Source: Myrmaecium sp. VS I D KN 1 (lineage: Eukaryota; Ascomycota; Dothideomycetes; Valsariales; Valsariaceae). From it: a DNA stretch of 64,000 nucleotides. How positions within the stretch are numbered: the first letter of the stretch is position 1; the number at the start of each line of letters is the position of its first letter. Shown here one piece after another: positions 31,231 to 41,887 of the stretch. The position numbers and the translations under genes were made by a program. The notes under the pieces were generated by a model. The model saw only the letters and a list, made by a program, of their open reading frames with translations, was not told the DNA's origin and did not search any database. Location of the stretch: positions 434,001-498,000 of the forward strand of contig JADQAV010000002.1 in the NCBI GenBank assembly GCA_019775845.1, read 5' to 3'.

Positions 31231-34200
31231 ATGAGTTGGAACCTGTTAGAGCGCTTCCTTGAGTCGGACCACTTCAACAACGACCCGTCCCTCTCTGTAG
31301 CGTACCTCTCGTGAGTCCTCCTCCATTGCTGGGCACCTCCACTATCCCCGCAAGCTCCGCCGGACGCTGTACTGACCTGACGCCCCCGTGTCCTCCGCCT
31401 TTCCACAGACGATATGCGGACCATGTCGGCATACACTATGTCCTTTGCTCGAAGCTGCGCCAGTTCAGCTACGAAGAGATCGAGTTCTTCCTGCCGCAGC
31501 TATGCCATCTCCTCATCAGCGTCGACAATGAGTCCATGGCCTTGGAGGAGTTCATAATCGACCTATGCGAGGAATCCGTCAATGCTGCTCTACTTGTAAG
31601 TAGGAGAGAAGAAGTTCACGGTCACGCTTGGGAAGGAGAATCCGCGCCTTACGCCTCTCATCCTCCAGACATTTTGGCTCTTCCAAACGTATCTGCACGA
31701 CCTCGCCGGCGATCCCAACTCCAACGCGTTCAAAACATGTCGTCGAATATACAACAAGCTCCAGCGCATCGTGTTTGGGTCGTCCGAGCCATCGCGGACG
31801 GAGAAGATCAAGGAGAACGTGCTCCCGGTGACGGTTCTCTCGAGTCTGACCATTGCCGCGATCGCCGCACCCTTCCTCCCAGCGCACGCGGGCCCCTTGG
31901 CCGTGGCCCAAGCCCGAAAACCGCGTCCGGCCGAAGACACAATATCGGACTCCATACAAACGCAGAAGCTGGGGAGGAGTAATACCGTCGCATCTGGGGG
32001 AATTAGGCCAAAGCGGCCCAAGTCGCAACCTGACCAGAACCAGTCTGAACCCGAAGACTCGACGCCGAGGTCGCCAACTTCCCGACAGAAAGAAGCCCGT
32101 TTCTCGCCTGACTCTCGATGGAAACCGCCGCGACCATATGGACGCGTCGCAAGCGCAACTCACACCAGCACCGCTCCTCGACCCTCGCTACTCAACCTCT
32201 CCGCTAGCGAATCGCGTCTGGCCTCCGCGTCCCTGCCGGACTTTCGCGCAGCTGGCCTGACATCCATCCCCACACCTCCGCTCACGGCTGGCTTGGGCCC
32301 GCGATCGACGGATGCGTTGCATCGACGCCACTCGCACATGGCGCATCTCAATCCGACTTCTCTTTCACGCAGCCAAAAGGTTAGGCTACTTCGGTCGAAT
32401 TATTTCAGAAGCGAGACCGCGTTCCTGAGTGCGCTCGAAGATATCTCCAATCGGCTGGTGATCGTCCCCAAACCGGCCCGTCTAAGCGCACTGCGAGCGG
32501 AACTCGCGTTGATCGCGCAGGACCTACCCGCGGAGGTAGATATACCCCTGATCTGTCCACCGACTTTGGAGGATGGTGCGGCTGCCAAGAGTCACCATCA
32601 TCGCATTGTCCGGCTCAATCCGGCGGAAGCGACCAGTCTGAACAGTGCGGAGCGAGTGCCGTATCTACTTATGGTGGAGGTGCTGCGGGAAGACTTCGAT
32701 TTCGATCCGGACACCGAAGCCAACCAGAAACTGCTGGCCAAGTTACTGGCTGAGAAGGGCACTTCGCGACGGCGATTGTTCGATATCACCGACTCGGCGA
32801 AGCGACCGGCCATTCCTGTTCATAATCCCGAGCCCGAGGTGGATAGCGTGTTTGAGCCGTCCACTGGTGACTTAGGGAACACCTCGCTCATCACTGATGT
32901 TGATGAGGACCTGTCCGGCGGACTTGCGAAGTTCTCTATACCCGCCCCCGGCAGCATCCGCACGCCAGCCCCGCGGTCGTCCAGTGGAGCAAACACCATG
33001 TCGTCAATGACGGCGTTGTCCACCCCGCGGACTTCAGACATGGAGTTGAGCAGATCGAACAGTCCAACTCCGAGGAAAATGACTCTCCCCATCAGCAACC
33101 GCCCACAGGCTCCTGATCAACCCGATTTCACAGCATTGGCAACCCACATGCGGACCGCAGCACAGATGTTGGCGCAGCTTGAGGCAAGCGGCTCGAAGAG
33201 ACCGAAGACGGAGGTCGCAGCGATCAAGGCGAGGATCATTGCGAGCATGCAGACGCTGGAAGAGCAGAGCTTCTACGTGGATGAGAGCAACCAAACGCCT
33301 ACCTTCGACAGCATTATGGTCACTCCGGATCCTGTTGCGATTACGGCGGAGCCCGAAGAAGATGACGGTCTCGGCGCAGCAGCAACACCGGAGCCTGGGA
33401 TCAATACTGGTGCGGGGGTGGCACGTATGGAGAATGACCAGAAGACTGGCGGCGTCCAGCGCAAAGGAGACCGCGATGACCCTAGCGCTGCGACGTTTGG
33501 CGAGGAGTGGTCCGTGAAGAAGGAAAGAATACGACGTTCTTCCCCTTACGGTTGGATGAAGAACTGGGACCTTGTGAGCGTCATTGTTAAGACAGGGGCC
33601 GATCTGCGGCAGGAGGCATTCGCCTGCCAGCTCATCCAAGTGTGCACCAAGATCTGGGAGGAAGCGGACGTGCCTGTGTGGACGAAGCGTATGCGGATTC
33701 TCGTCACTGGCGAGTCCAGTGGGCTCATTGAGACCATCACCAATGGTGTCTCCCTACACAGTCTGAAGCGTTCTCTCACACTCGCGAGCATCGCGGCCGG
33801 GACTAATCCGCGAAAGCGCATCGCCACGCTTCGCGATCACTTCATCAAGACCTTCGGGGAGGTAGACAGCGACTCCTACAATGCGGGCGTGGACGCCTTC
33901 GCCCGGTCCCTGGCAGCGTACAGCATCATCTGCTACGTGCTCCAGCTGAAGGACCGGCACAACGGCAACATCCTGATCGACAACGCCGGGCACATCATCC
34001 ACATCGACTTCGGCTTCATGCTGTCGAACACGCCCGGCAGCATGGGCTTCGAGGCGGCCCCCTTCAAGCTCACGCAGGACTACGTCGACGTGCTCGGCGG
34101 CGTCGGCGCGCCCGCGTACGAGCGGTTCAAGGCGCTGTGCAAGCAGGCCTTCCAGGCCCTCCGCAAGGAGGCCGACCGCATCATCATGCTCGTCGACATG

Positions 34201-34467
34201 ATGGGCAAGCACAGCGCGATGCCGTGCTTCGCCGGCGGCGTGGCGCAGGCGACCAACGCCCTCCGCGCCCGCTTCGTGCTCCACCTGAGCCGCGAGGAGG
34301 CCGAGGTGTTCGTGGACGAGCTGGTGGCGAAGAGCGTGGGGAGTTATTATACGAGACTGTAAGTTTCCCTACCCTACCCCGTTCTTTTCATTACCTTGAT
34401 CATCTTACTGACTTTGATTTCACGCAGTTATGATACCTTCCAGTACCGTACCCAGGGTATCTACTGA
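31231..34467 (+). CDS. pik1: Phosphatidylinositol 4-kinase Pik1
   Basis: Exons 31231-31310, 31409-31595, 31669-34358 and 34428-34467 (introns 98, 73 and 69 nt) give 998 residues. Pik1 makes PI4P at the Golgi and in the nucleus. The N-terminal lipid-kinase-unique region is split over the first three exons (MSWNLLERFLESDHFNNDPS; FSYEEIEFFLPQLCHLLISV; TFWLFQTYLHDLAGDPNSNA). The middle is disordered. The kinase domain starts near 750 and has the invariant DRHNGNILID catalytic loop, HIDFGFMLS activation motif and GSMGFEAAPFKLT. The last exon is 40 nt long and supplies the conserved end LYDTFQYRTQGIY. Without it an in-frame TAA in the donor (CTGTAAGT) would end the protein 13 residues early. Third-position GC becomes almost complete from about 33900 to 34350. 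Confidence 0.93.
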
Positions 34468-35153
34468 AGCTTCCTACTTTGTTTTCTCTCTCTTGGCATA
34501 TCTGGGAAAAGGGGAGGGGAAGGGGAAGAAGATGTGTTCATGTTTTCTTTTTTCCTTGGTTGGCGGAGGGCGTTTCTTCACGTCCTTAACTTGTTTGGGC
34601 CCTACTCCGATCCTTCTTTTGTTTATTCGCTGCCGCTGCCGCCGCAGAATCATCATCATCACTGTCACCTCTGCGTTCTTTACCTGTCGGAAGGCGGAAG
34701 GGTATGTTTGGTGGTGGGAGGCTTTTGAGATACATATGTTCCTTTCCCGCGTTTTCATTGAGTTGTGGACGCTGTTCGTGCGATGACAGGGGGCGCTTCA
34801 AGCTGTAGCGCTTCGCGATTTGTGTTCTATAGATACCAAATGGGAAAAAAGTAGTACGCTGTCGTCCTCTGTTCGGTGATTGCGGTGATGCGGTCGAAAC
34901 GTACTGCAGCCTCAGGCAGAGAAGTGTGGCTGTGACGTAGCGACGGAGAACAGGGAACATCCCCGCAGCCTGCCGCGTTCCTCACCGCCTTGGCCGAAAC
35001 TGCTGCTGCGGCAGCATTGCTTCAGCGGAACGCGCCGCGTTTGCTCACGACCGCATTCGACTGCATATAACCTTACATCCAACGACATTGCTCTCCCTTC
35101 TGACCTTCCACCACATTGTAATAAGGTACTGGTAGAGCAGCAACACAAGCATC
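34468..35153. other. Intergenic, 0.69 kb
   Basis: 3' region of pik1 and promoter of isy1. There is a CTGCCGCTGCCGCCGC patch near 34630 and no gene. Confidence 0.55.
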
Positions 35154-36136
35154 ATGGTACGTCTTCTATCCGTTGCGCATTGCAACTAGAGACACATCTC
35201 TCATCGCTCATTGATGCGCAACCTCCGTCGCAACTCTCACTGACATCCACATCACCTCATCCTCACCCTCACACCACGCACATCCACACACAAACAAGAT
35301 CGCTAACCATGCCCCCCTAGGCGCGCAACTCAGAGAAAGCCCAATCGATGCTGTTCCGCTTCCGGGCGGCGCAGGCGGCCGACCTGGGCATCCTGGACGT
35401 CGCCCGGACGCGGCGGCCGAAGCTGATCACCGCCATCACCTCGATCCCCGTGTGCGAGAAGTGGCGGGGCCAGGTGCTGAAGGAGATCAGCCGGAAGGTG
35501 TCCAAGATCCAGGACCCGGCCTTAAGCGACTACCAGATCCGCGACCTGAACGACGAGATCAACAAGCTCATGCGCGAGAAGCACATGTGGGAGGTCCAGA
35601 TCCGCCAGCTCGGCGGGCCGAACTACATGCGCGGCGGCCGCGTCGTGGACGAGGAGGGGCGGGAGGTGCCCGGTGGGGGGAAGGGGTATCGGTATGTTGC
35701 GTCTTGCGTCGCCTTTGCAGAAGCATTCTAGCTAACCTGGATGCTTAGATACTTTGGCCGAGCCCGCGAGCTCCCGGGCGTCAAAGAGCTCTTCGAAGCC
35801 GCCGCCAAAGGTCGCTCAGCCGAGGAGGAAGCCGCGCGGGGCGCCGGCGCCGCCGCTCGCGCGGAGATGCGCCGCAACGTCGACGCCGGCTACTACGGCT
35901 ACAACCTGGACGAGGAGGACGGCACGCTGCTGGCGTACGAGCGGCGCAAGGAGCAGGAGGCCTTCGACGCGCTGATGAAGGAGGCCGCCAAGGAGGCCGC
36001 CGACGATCCCGGCTGGCAGGAGCTACCCGGCGACACGGGCAACGGGGTCGGCTGGCGGGTGCCGACGGTGGAGGAGGTGCAGACGGAGTTGATGGAGCGG
36101 AAGCGGCGGAAGCTGCTCGATCGGCTCGGCGGCTGA
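35154..36136 (+). CDS. isy1: Isy1/Cwf12-type splicing factor
   Basis: Exon 1 is the ATG alone (35154-35156). A 164-nt intron follows, then exon 2 at 35321-35691, a 57-nt intron and exon 3 at 35749-36136, giving 253 residues. Isy1 is a Prp19/NTC-associated spliceosome protein that helps fidelity between the two catalytic steps. The family N-terminus is unmistakable: ARNSEKAQSMLFRFRAAQAA, then TSIPVCEKWRGQVLKEISRK and DYQIRDLNDEINKLMREKHM, and GGPNYMRGG. Exon 3 (YFGRARELPGVKELFE) has the acidic/Ala-rich C-terminal helix region ending KRRKLLDRLGG. Codon use is strongly GC-ending throughout. The 1-codon first exon is inferred from the ATG|GTACGT junction and the fact that family proteins begin MARN. 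Confidence 0.9.
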
Positions 36137-36645
36137 ATCGGCCTTGCTCTCTTTTCTCTTCTTGGGCGGACGTGAAAAATATGCGACAGCTTCCGTGCGC
36201 TTTGCAAGGCCCGTCGGAGATGACTTGGGGCGTGGTGTTCGGGACGGAATGATCGCATCGTGACCGCACGTCTTGTGCTTGCTCTACGTACTGCGCCAAA
36301 GCACGAAGAAAGTCCTCCCTTCCGGACGACACGATCACGACTTTACACACCTGCAAGAGTAGCCCCAGCTGGAAGAAAAGGGGAGCACGACCAGCCTGTT
36401 CATGGACGGCGCATAGACACACAAACACCCACGAATACCTACACACATTATATGACCGCCAGCGGTCTTTGAAATTTCCCGGACGCGAGAAGAGGGAGAG
36501 AAAGAGAAAGAAACCGCTGGGCCTCCAAGGCGACGAACGAGAAAGGAAGGGAGAGAGGGAGGAGAGAAAGAAGGAAGGTAGGAAGGGACTTTAAAGCATT
36601 TTAGTAGATATGCGGCGGGGGGGGGGGGGGGGGGGGGGGGGGGNN

Positions 36646-36677
<32 letters not shown>

Positions 36678-37489
36678 CGGCATAATTCACGTTGGATAGG
36701 ATGGATAGACATAAACCGTACGGCACGGCACGGCAACGGTACGGGGTCGTCTCAGTGGCGTGCGTGGGATGGAACGGACTGCGTTGGGAAGAGGTGTTGA
36801 CTCGCCTCGGATGGGATAGCACAAGACGTCTCTCTACCTTGATGATTCCCTTCTTTTTTTTTCGCCTTTTTTACGTCCGGTCTGATTGCATTTAATTTCA
36901 TCCCCTTTTTTATTGTATTTCCTATATTGATACACATCTCCATCCACCATCCTGATTGCAAGAATCCACAATTAGATGAAATCCCACAATGGGATTTCGA
37001 GAGAGCAAATTCGAATTCGAGACCCGAATGTCCAATCCCGTCTTCAGCAGTCTCATGGCAGGAAACGTGTAACGATTGGTATGGCAGGATATGTATCACC
37101 TTCGGCTCTCACACGCGATGGAGTCCTGAGTCTCGTTTTTCGATCTTCTTCGGAGGATAACAACAACCTCTCCAAGCCACAACAAGAGCATCCAACCCAA
37201 CTGGCCTCGTCTTCACTATCTTTCGGCACAAGCTGAAGGTCATAACATCGACTACACTTACGAAATATGGCGCAGCAATGGAGGAGGAAGCTGGTATAAT
37301 TTCTACCGACCCTGATTATACAGGTCGAAGTCTAGGCTAGGACAAGGGGGGAGAAAAAGAGGAAAGTCGAAGGGAGAACCAAAAGAGAGAAGGAACAATA
37401 AAAAAACCGAGCAGCAAGTATCGATGAAGGCGCAGCTCCACCAGTCTCCCAATTCTCTTATCACAACAAGGTCAGGACAGCACAAAAGC
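36137..37489. other. Intergenic, 1.35 kb, with assembly gap
   Basis: No gene is recognised. It contains the poly-G/NN/poly-C junction at 36617-36673, a purine-rich stretch before it and T-rich sequence after it (36850-36920). True length is uncertain because of the gap. Confidence 0.6.
36617..36673. other. Assembly gap: G27-NN-C28
   Basis: A run of 27 G ends in two unknown bases and is followed by a run of 28 C. Two N flanked by opposite homopolymers is what an assembler leaves when reads die in a poly-G tract from both sides and are then joined. The flanking 10-15 bases on the two sides are also imperfect inverted copies (ATGCGGCGGGG and, read on the other strand, ATGCCGCGGAGGGG). Confidence 0.85.
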
Positions 37490-39121
37490 TCAGAAGTCAT
37501 CGTCCTCGTCGTCTTCGTAGTCGTAGTCGTAGTCGTCATCATCATCGTCGTCGTCGTAGACTTCATCAGGCACACTGCCTTCCCATATATATACCTTTTC
37601 ATCGTCGTACAGGACTGGTGTGACGTTATCGTCCAAGCCAGAGACGGCTTTGAGGTCAATATCCGGACTATCGTCAAGGAGGTCTTGCAAGTTGAACGCG
37701 GTAACATTGCTGGCATAGCCCCCAATGGACAACGCACTGCCGTTTCTGACGAGGAAGCCCTCTGCAGTATTGTTTCCTTGTTGAATCCTGGGTGCGGTCA
37801 GCATGGGCACCGCATTGGCTGTCGCTGGGAAGGTGACTTACTTCTTGAATTCAGCGGCCATCTTGACGCCACGTTTTGCATCAGCCAGTACAGGCTGCAC
37901 CGTCACCTTGTCGGTTGTTGTAGCTTGCCCGCACCTTGCCAACGCACGACGACGCTGTCGCCTTGCGGCATTCGTCGGTGATACGACGACGGTGCTGGTC
38001 ACGACGGTAGGTTCAGCAGCTGTCACGGTGGTGCTGCTGGTAACAACAACCACTGTGCTTGTGGACTCAGCAGGAGTGGCAGAAAGAGTCATTGTGCTTG
38101 TGGCCGGCCCAGGAACAGTTGTGGTGCTGGTAATAACAACCAATGTACTTGTGGGCTCAGCAGGAGGGGTGACAGTTGTGGTGCTGGTAACAACCAATGT
38201 GCTCGCAGACTCGGCAGAAGGGGTGACAGTTGAGCTGCTGGCGAGGGAGGTGGCGCTTCCCGATGCCAACGAAAACGTCGTAGTCGTGATGAAAGACGTC
38301 TTCGTCGTCGTTGTGGTAGTGCGGCCTCCAGGATTGTCAAATACCTGGCTGAACAGCTCACCGTTCACGTCGACCACATGAAGAACCTTTACCGCTGTCG
38401 CCGTCAAAGTCGTGGAAGGGGATAAAGTCGTAGGAGACGAAGTTGTAGGGCGCGAGGTTGCAGGTGACGACGTCGTAGGGGACAACGTTTGAATTGTCTT
38501 GGTGATTGTACGGGACAAAGTACGAGTAGCCTCCGCAGTTGAGGTGATTGCCGCAGATCTGTCCCCTGATGAAGCTGGGGCGACAGAAGTGAAAGTGAAC
38601 CGAGTGGAGAATCGAGTATTATCGCCGTTGATGTCTTGGATCAAAGCCATCGCAGTAACAGTGGTGCTCGTGCTCGATGAGCTCTGCGAGGCATCTCTGC
38701 AGGTGATTTTTACGGAGCCAGCAGCCGTGAGGCCGTCGTCCATTGTTTCGAGGCATTGTGAGGCTTTATCCTCCAAAGGTTTGTGCGAGAACGGTGTCCC
38801 AGCGCAACCAGCCAGAGGGAACATGTCGATCACACATACTTTGTTTGGATTGAGTCGCTGGACCTCGACCATGAGACTGCTGAAGCCCTTTCCCAACGTC
38901 TTGCACTTGCCCTCTTGGATGGTTGCTGTCCCATGCTTGACCGGACTAGTGCAGTCGGAGTTGACGAAGTAGTCGACATGGGCCTTGACCTTGTGATGCT
39001 TTTTCGCCTCGGCAAGACAGGAAAGGGCGAGAGTGATAAAGGTAGCGATCTAGTCCACCGTTAGCCTTCGCCCCGCCATAGGGTAAGGGGACGTGAGGCT
39101 TACCTGGATTGTCTTCACCAT
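37490..39121 (-). CDS. Secreted Ser/Thr-rich (mucin-like) protein with acidic tail
   Basis: Exon 1 is 39121-39104 (MVKTIQ). A 54-nt intron is followed by exon 2 at 39049-37842, a 55-nt intron (GTAAGTCACC..CACCCAG) and exon 3 at 37787-37490, giving 507 residues. Splicing of exon 1 creates the signal peptide (MVKTIQIATFITLALSCLAE). The next 100 residues contain six cysteines (VNSDCTSPV, EGKCKTL, NKVCVIDMF, GCAGTPF, QCLETM, ITCRDAS) and are probably a small disulfide domain. A long Ser/Thr/Val/Pro region follows with near-repeats such as STTTVTPPAEPTSTLVV, expected to be O-glycosylated and extended. It continues into NAARRQRRRALARCG, a possible furin/Kex2 site. Exon 3 ends in a run of Asp/Tyr (about 20 acidic residues). 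No GPI signal is present. Family unknown; probably wall-associated or extracellular. Without the second splice the protein would stop at EFKK. Confidence 0.72.
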
Positions 39122-40237
39122 TGTGGCGATCCCTCTGATGTAGCGTTCTCTGTTGAGTAGCCAGGTTAGCAGAAGAACGAAGACGGAGTGTGGGACAGGC
39201 AAAACACACCACGAAAGACCTCCAGATGGCTCCTGAGGCGTCGCCAGTTGATTGCTCGCTGATGTGTGAAGAGGAAAGATGGAAGAGCTGGCTCACAGCG
39301 GTCTCCCAGAGGGCACAAGGGAGCCGGAGCTGGTGGATAGTGATATCTGTGGAGCTGGGTCAGCATGTTACTAGTTGATGGGACACAAGCAAAGGGGAGT
39401 TGGGTGACGAACCGTGATAAAGCTGCTCGATGGGTGAACTGGAAGAAGAAAGGAAGAGAGGAGCCAGAAGACGGCTTTTGAGGAGGAGCAGAAAGTCTAT
39501 TTCCGCCAAGCTTGTTTGAATCCATGTCGTGGAAGGAGCCTTGGTAGGGAAGGTTTCGGTATGCAATGGGAAAGCGAGGGAGGGAATTTAGAGTGGTTAG
39601 GGAAGGTTGGTGACCGTGATTGCAACGCGAGAAGGCGGCATGGGTGCTCGAGGGCAAGAGACCCCGCCAGGCTCGGGAAGGTATACTGCAAGCAATGCAC
39701 TATGCCATGGGCATAAGCAAGCAGCGCAGTCAAGAAGAGCATGGAAAAGATGCTGACAGGAAGGGAAAAAGAAAACTACGACCGAGATATTTGCAGTACA
39801 GTAGGAACTGTGATGAACAACGCTCGGTGCATGGGTAAGGTCACGAATGGTGAAAATGGACTAGAGGAAATTCGAACTGCTTGATGTTCAAGGCTTCAAG
39901 TTGTGGAAAGTGGTGTTTGATTTTACAACTTTTCCTCGGTTCACCATAGCTGCGCTATGCATTGAACGAGACTGTGGTCCAGCATACAGTACCTCAGCAA
40001 CCTTAGGTACGTTACATCTCTCATGGACCCTCCGCGAAGCCGCCCTTCGCAACTACCCCTCGATCTTCGCTCATGTCCATCTCGAAAGGGAGAGCAGGTA
40101 GTTGGCGGGAAGTCCTTTCCCTACTAATCCCAGGGGTTTTCCAATACCGTAACTCCAAAAAACGCCATCCCGCTAGCCCATGCATGGTTGAACGATTGCG
40201 AATAGAATGATGTGGCTCTTGCCGAACCACCAGCAGT
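39122..40237. other. Intergenic, 1.1 kb
   Basis: Promoter of the mucin-like gene and 3' side of the small membrane-protein gene. Open frames here (for example minus strand 39166-39657) have no gene-like composition. One TAGGTAC element lies at 40004-40010. Confidence 0.5.
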
Positions 40238-40636
40238 TCACTGCACTTCGTAGGCCTCAAGGGCGTGATTGAGGTCGTCGAGGTCCCGTCGTTCGCCGAA
40301 AGCGTCCATCAGGCGCTCGTTCTTCTCTTGCTGTGAACGTGCCTGCTCGATGGCGGAGTTGTAATGTGACGGGTTGGCAAATTGTTCGCCTTCTTGCATG
40401 GCGTTCGCAACAGCGAAGCCGACGGCGACTACGAGCATGGCCGGAAGATACCTGGGCGTCTGTTAAGACCGTGTCGATAGAGGTGATCATGTCACAGGTG
40501 GGATATACCATCTTCCTACTCGGCCCATCTTTGGCGTCTGGTTCGCTATGAATCGAGACCGAGCAGCGTAGAAGGCCGGTGGGGTGGGGTGAACGCGTGC
40601 TGCGGTAGCGAAATGGCGGGTGAATGGATAAGGCAT
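40238..40636 (-). CDS. Small single-pass, probably mitochondrial, protein
   Basis: Exons 40636-40509 and 40451-40238 join across a 57-nt intron (donor GTATAT, branch CTTAACAG, acceptor CCCAG) to give 113 residues. The N-terminus is basic, hydroxylated and free of acidic residues (MPYPFTRHFATAARVHPTPP, then AARSRF), which suits a mitochondrial presequence. The splice rebuilds GRVGRW|YLPAMLVVAVGFAVANAM, one transmembrane helix. A charged helical tail of about 50 residues follows (EQARSQQEKNERLMDAFGER, ending EAYEVQ). This layout resembles small inner-membrane subunits or assembly factors, but I cannot assign a family. The open frame extends about 50 codons upstream of 40636, through leader-like sequence. 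Read-through of the intron would stop at PPVT. Confidence 0.68.
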
Positions 40637-41786
40637 GTTAATATGTTGTTGGAATGTGAGTGGGTTTATGTGAGCGGGTGTGATGATGCTGCTGAGTGTC
40701 GATGTTATCGTCGTGACCTTGGAATCAGGGAGCAGAGAGAGGGAGAGGCGGAGGGGGGCTGGAGAAGTCATATATATCTCTGGCAGCACGATCAAACCAG
40801 CATAGATTCCCAGGTCGCTTAAGGTTATCCGTCACGGAAGCGGAGCAGACAAGGCCAGGGCGGCAGGGCGGGGAAGGATGAGAAACGATCTCCCGACTAT
40901 CAACTCACCCGAGGCCGGACAGGCTGGCTTGTGACCGGGCAGCCCTGCTCTGCCAGACCTTGCGACGGCCGACGAGCTGCCAATCGAGGCCAGACTTGGG
41001 AGCGCAAGACGTCCTCCCCTGCACAGCCACCCATCCAGCTGGGAACGGCTTAGGTCGGGCGTGGAGTGTTGGTCGAATGATGCCGCGGCGGATGTCGCAC
41101 ACGGCAGCCTGCCCCTGGGCGTCGTTAGCTGATGGTGGGGTGAGGGGACCCGCGCCCGCCCTAGTCCGGAGGACTCCGAGTACCACGTATAGGAAGGTGA
41201 AATGGCCCTCCCCATATTGCCACACGGTTTTATCCGAGCGGTGGATCGGTTGTGGTTGATATGCGTTGGTATCCCTCGCATGGATGTAATGGTATCAGTG
41301 GCAAACAGGGGGGTTCGGGACAAGAAATCGCCTGGCAGAATGAAGGCGGTATTCAAGAAGTAACCAATCTTCTGTTTATCCGTCGTGAGGCATCAATACA
41401 TGTTAAGTATGGCTTCAGCTCACTATACTGTTGATAGTTTAGATGCCTAGACGCCGTCGTCGGGCCAAGACGGAAGCCCTTTTACCATTAACCATTTCAT
41501 CCATGCGAGGGATGCGTTGATATGCCTCCGGCACGAGCGAGCGGGTGAAGCCGCGCCCAGGTAGCAGGTACCGGCGCTACTGCTGGTGATGCACGCGAGT
41601 ACAGTATGATATGGTTGTCTGTAGGGAATCTTCGATCGTGCCAGAATGCATTTCGTCGGAACCGAGTAGAGGTGTGAGCTCGCTTTCATCAAAATTTAGT
41701 ACATCCATCATGGTACGGGAACGCTGTGCTTGCGTTGGGACACTATAATGTATCCTGTACAAACGTTTTTCAACAATCAGTCAATA
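40637..41786. other. Intergenic, 1.15 kb
   Basis: Nothing recognised. A 174-codon minus-strand frame (40832-41356) is Ser/Pro/Arg-rich and looks like a GC-driven chance frame. Confidence 0.5.
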
Positions 41787-41887
41787 GCTCTGATGGTCTA
41801 GTGGTATGACGTTCGCTTCACAAGTCAAGGATCTCCTCCTTGATCTGAGCACGCGAAAGGTCTCGAGTTCGATCCTCGATCAGAGTA
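41787..41887 (+). tRNA. tRNA-Val(CAC) with 29-nt intron
   Basis: The acceptor stem GCTCTGA pairs with TCAGAGT (one G-T pair), and the discriminator is A. The D arm is TGGTCTAGTGGTATGA-like. The anticodon stem TTCGC pairs with GCGAA, and the loop TTCACA places anticodon CAC at 41819-41821. The T arm is TCGAG-TTCGATC-CTCGA. An intron of 29 nt (41823-41851) sits at the canonical place one base 3' of the anticodon. The internal promoter boxes are intact, and a T-rich terminator (ATTTTCTTTT) follows. Confidence 0.85.

Noticed and set aside
37500-37560. GTC/ATC triplet tract that looks like a simple repeat or CRISPR-like unit
   Set aside because: It is the coding sequence, read on the minus strand, of the Asp-rich tail of the secreted protein.
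40832-41356. 174-codon minus-strand frame upstream of tRNA-Val
   Set aside because: Low-complexity Ser/Pro/Arg content and start in poor context; no family resemblance.
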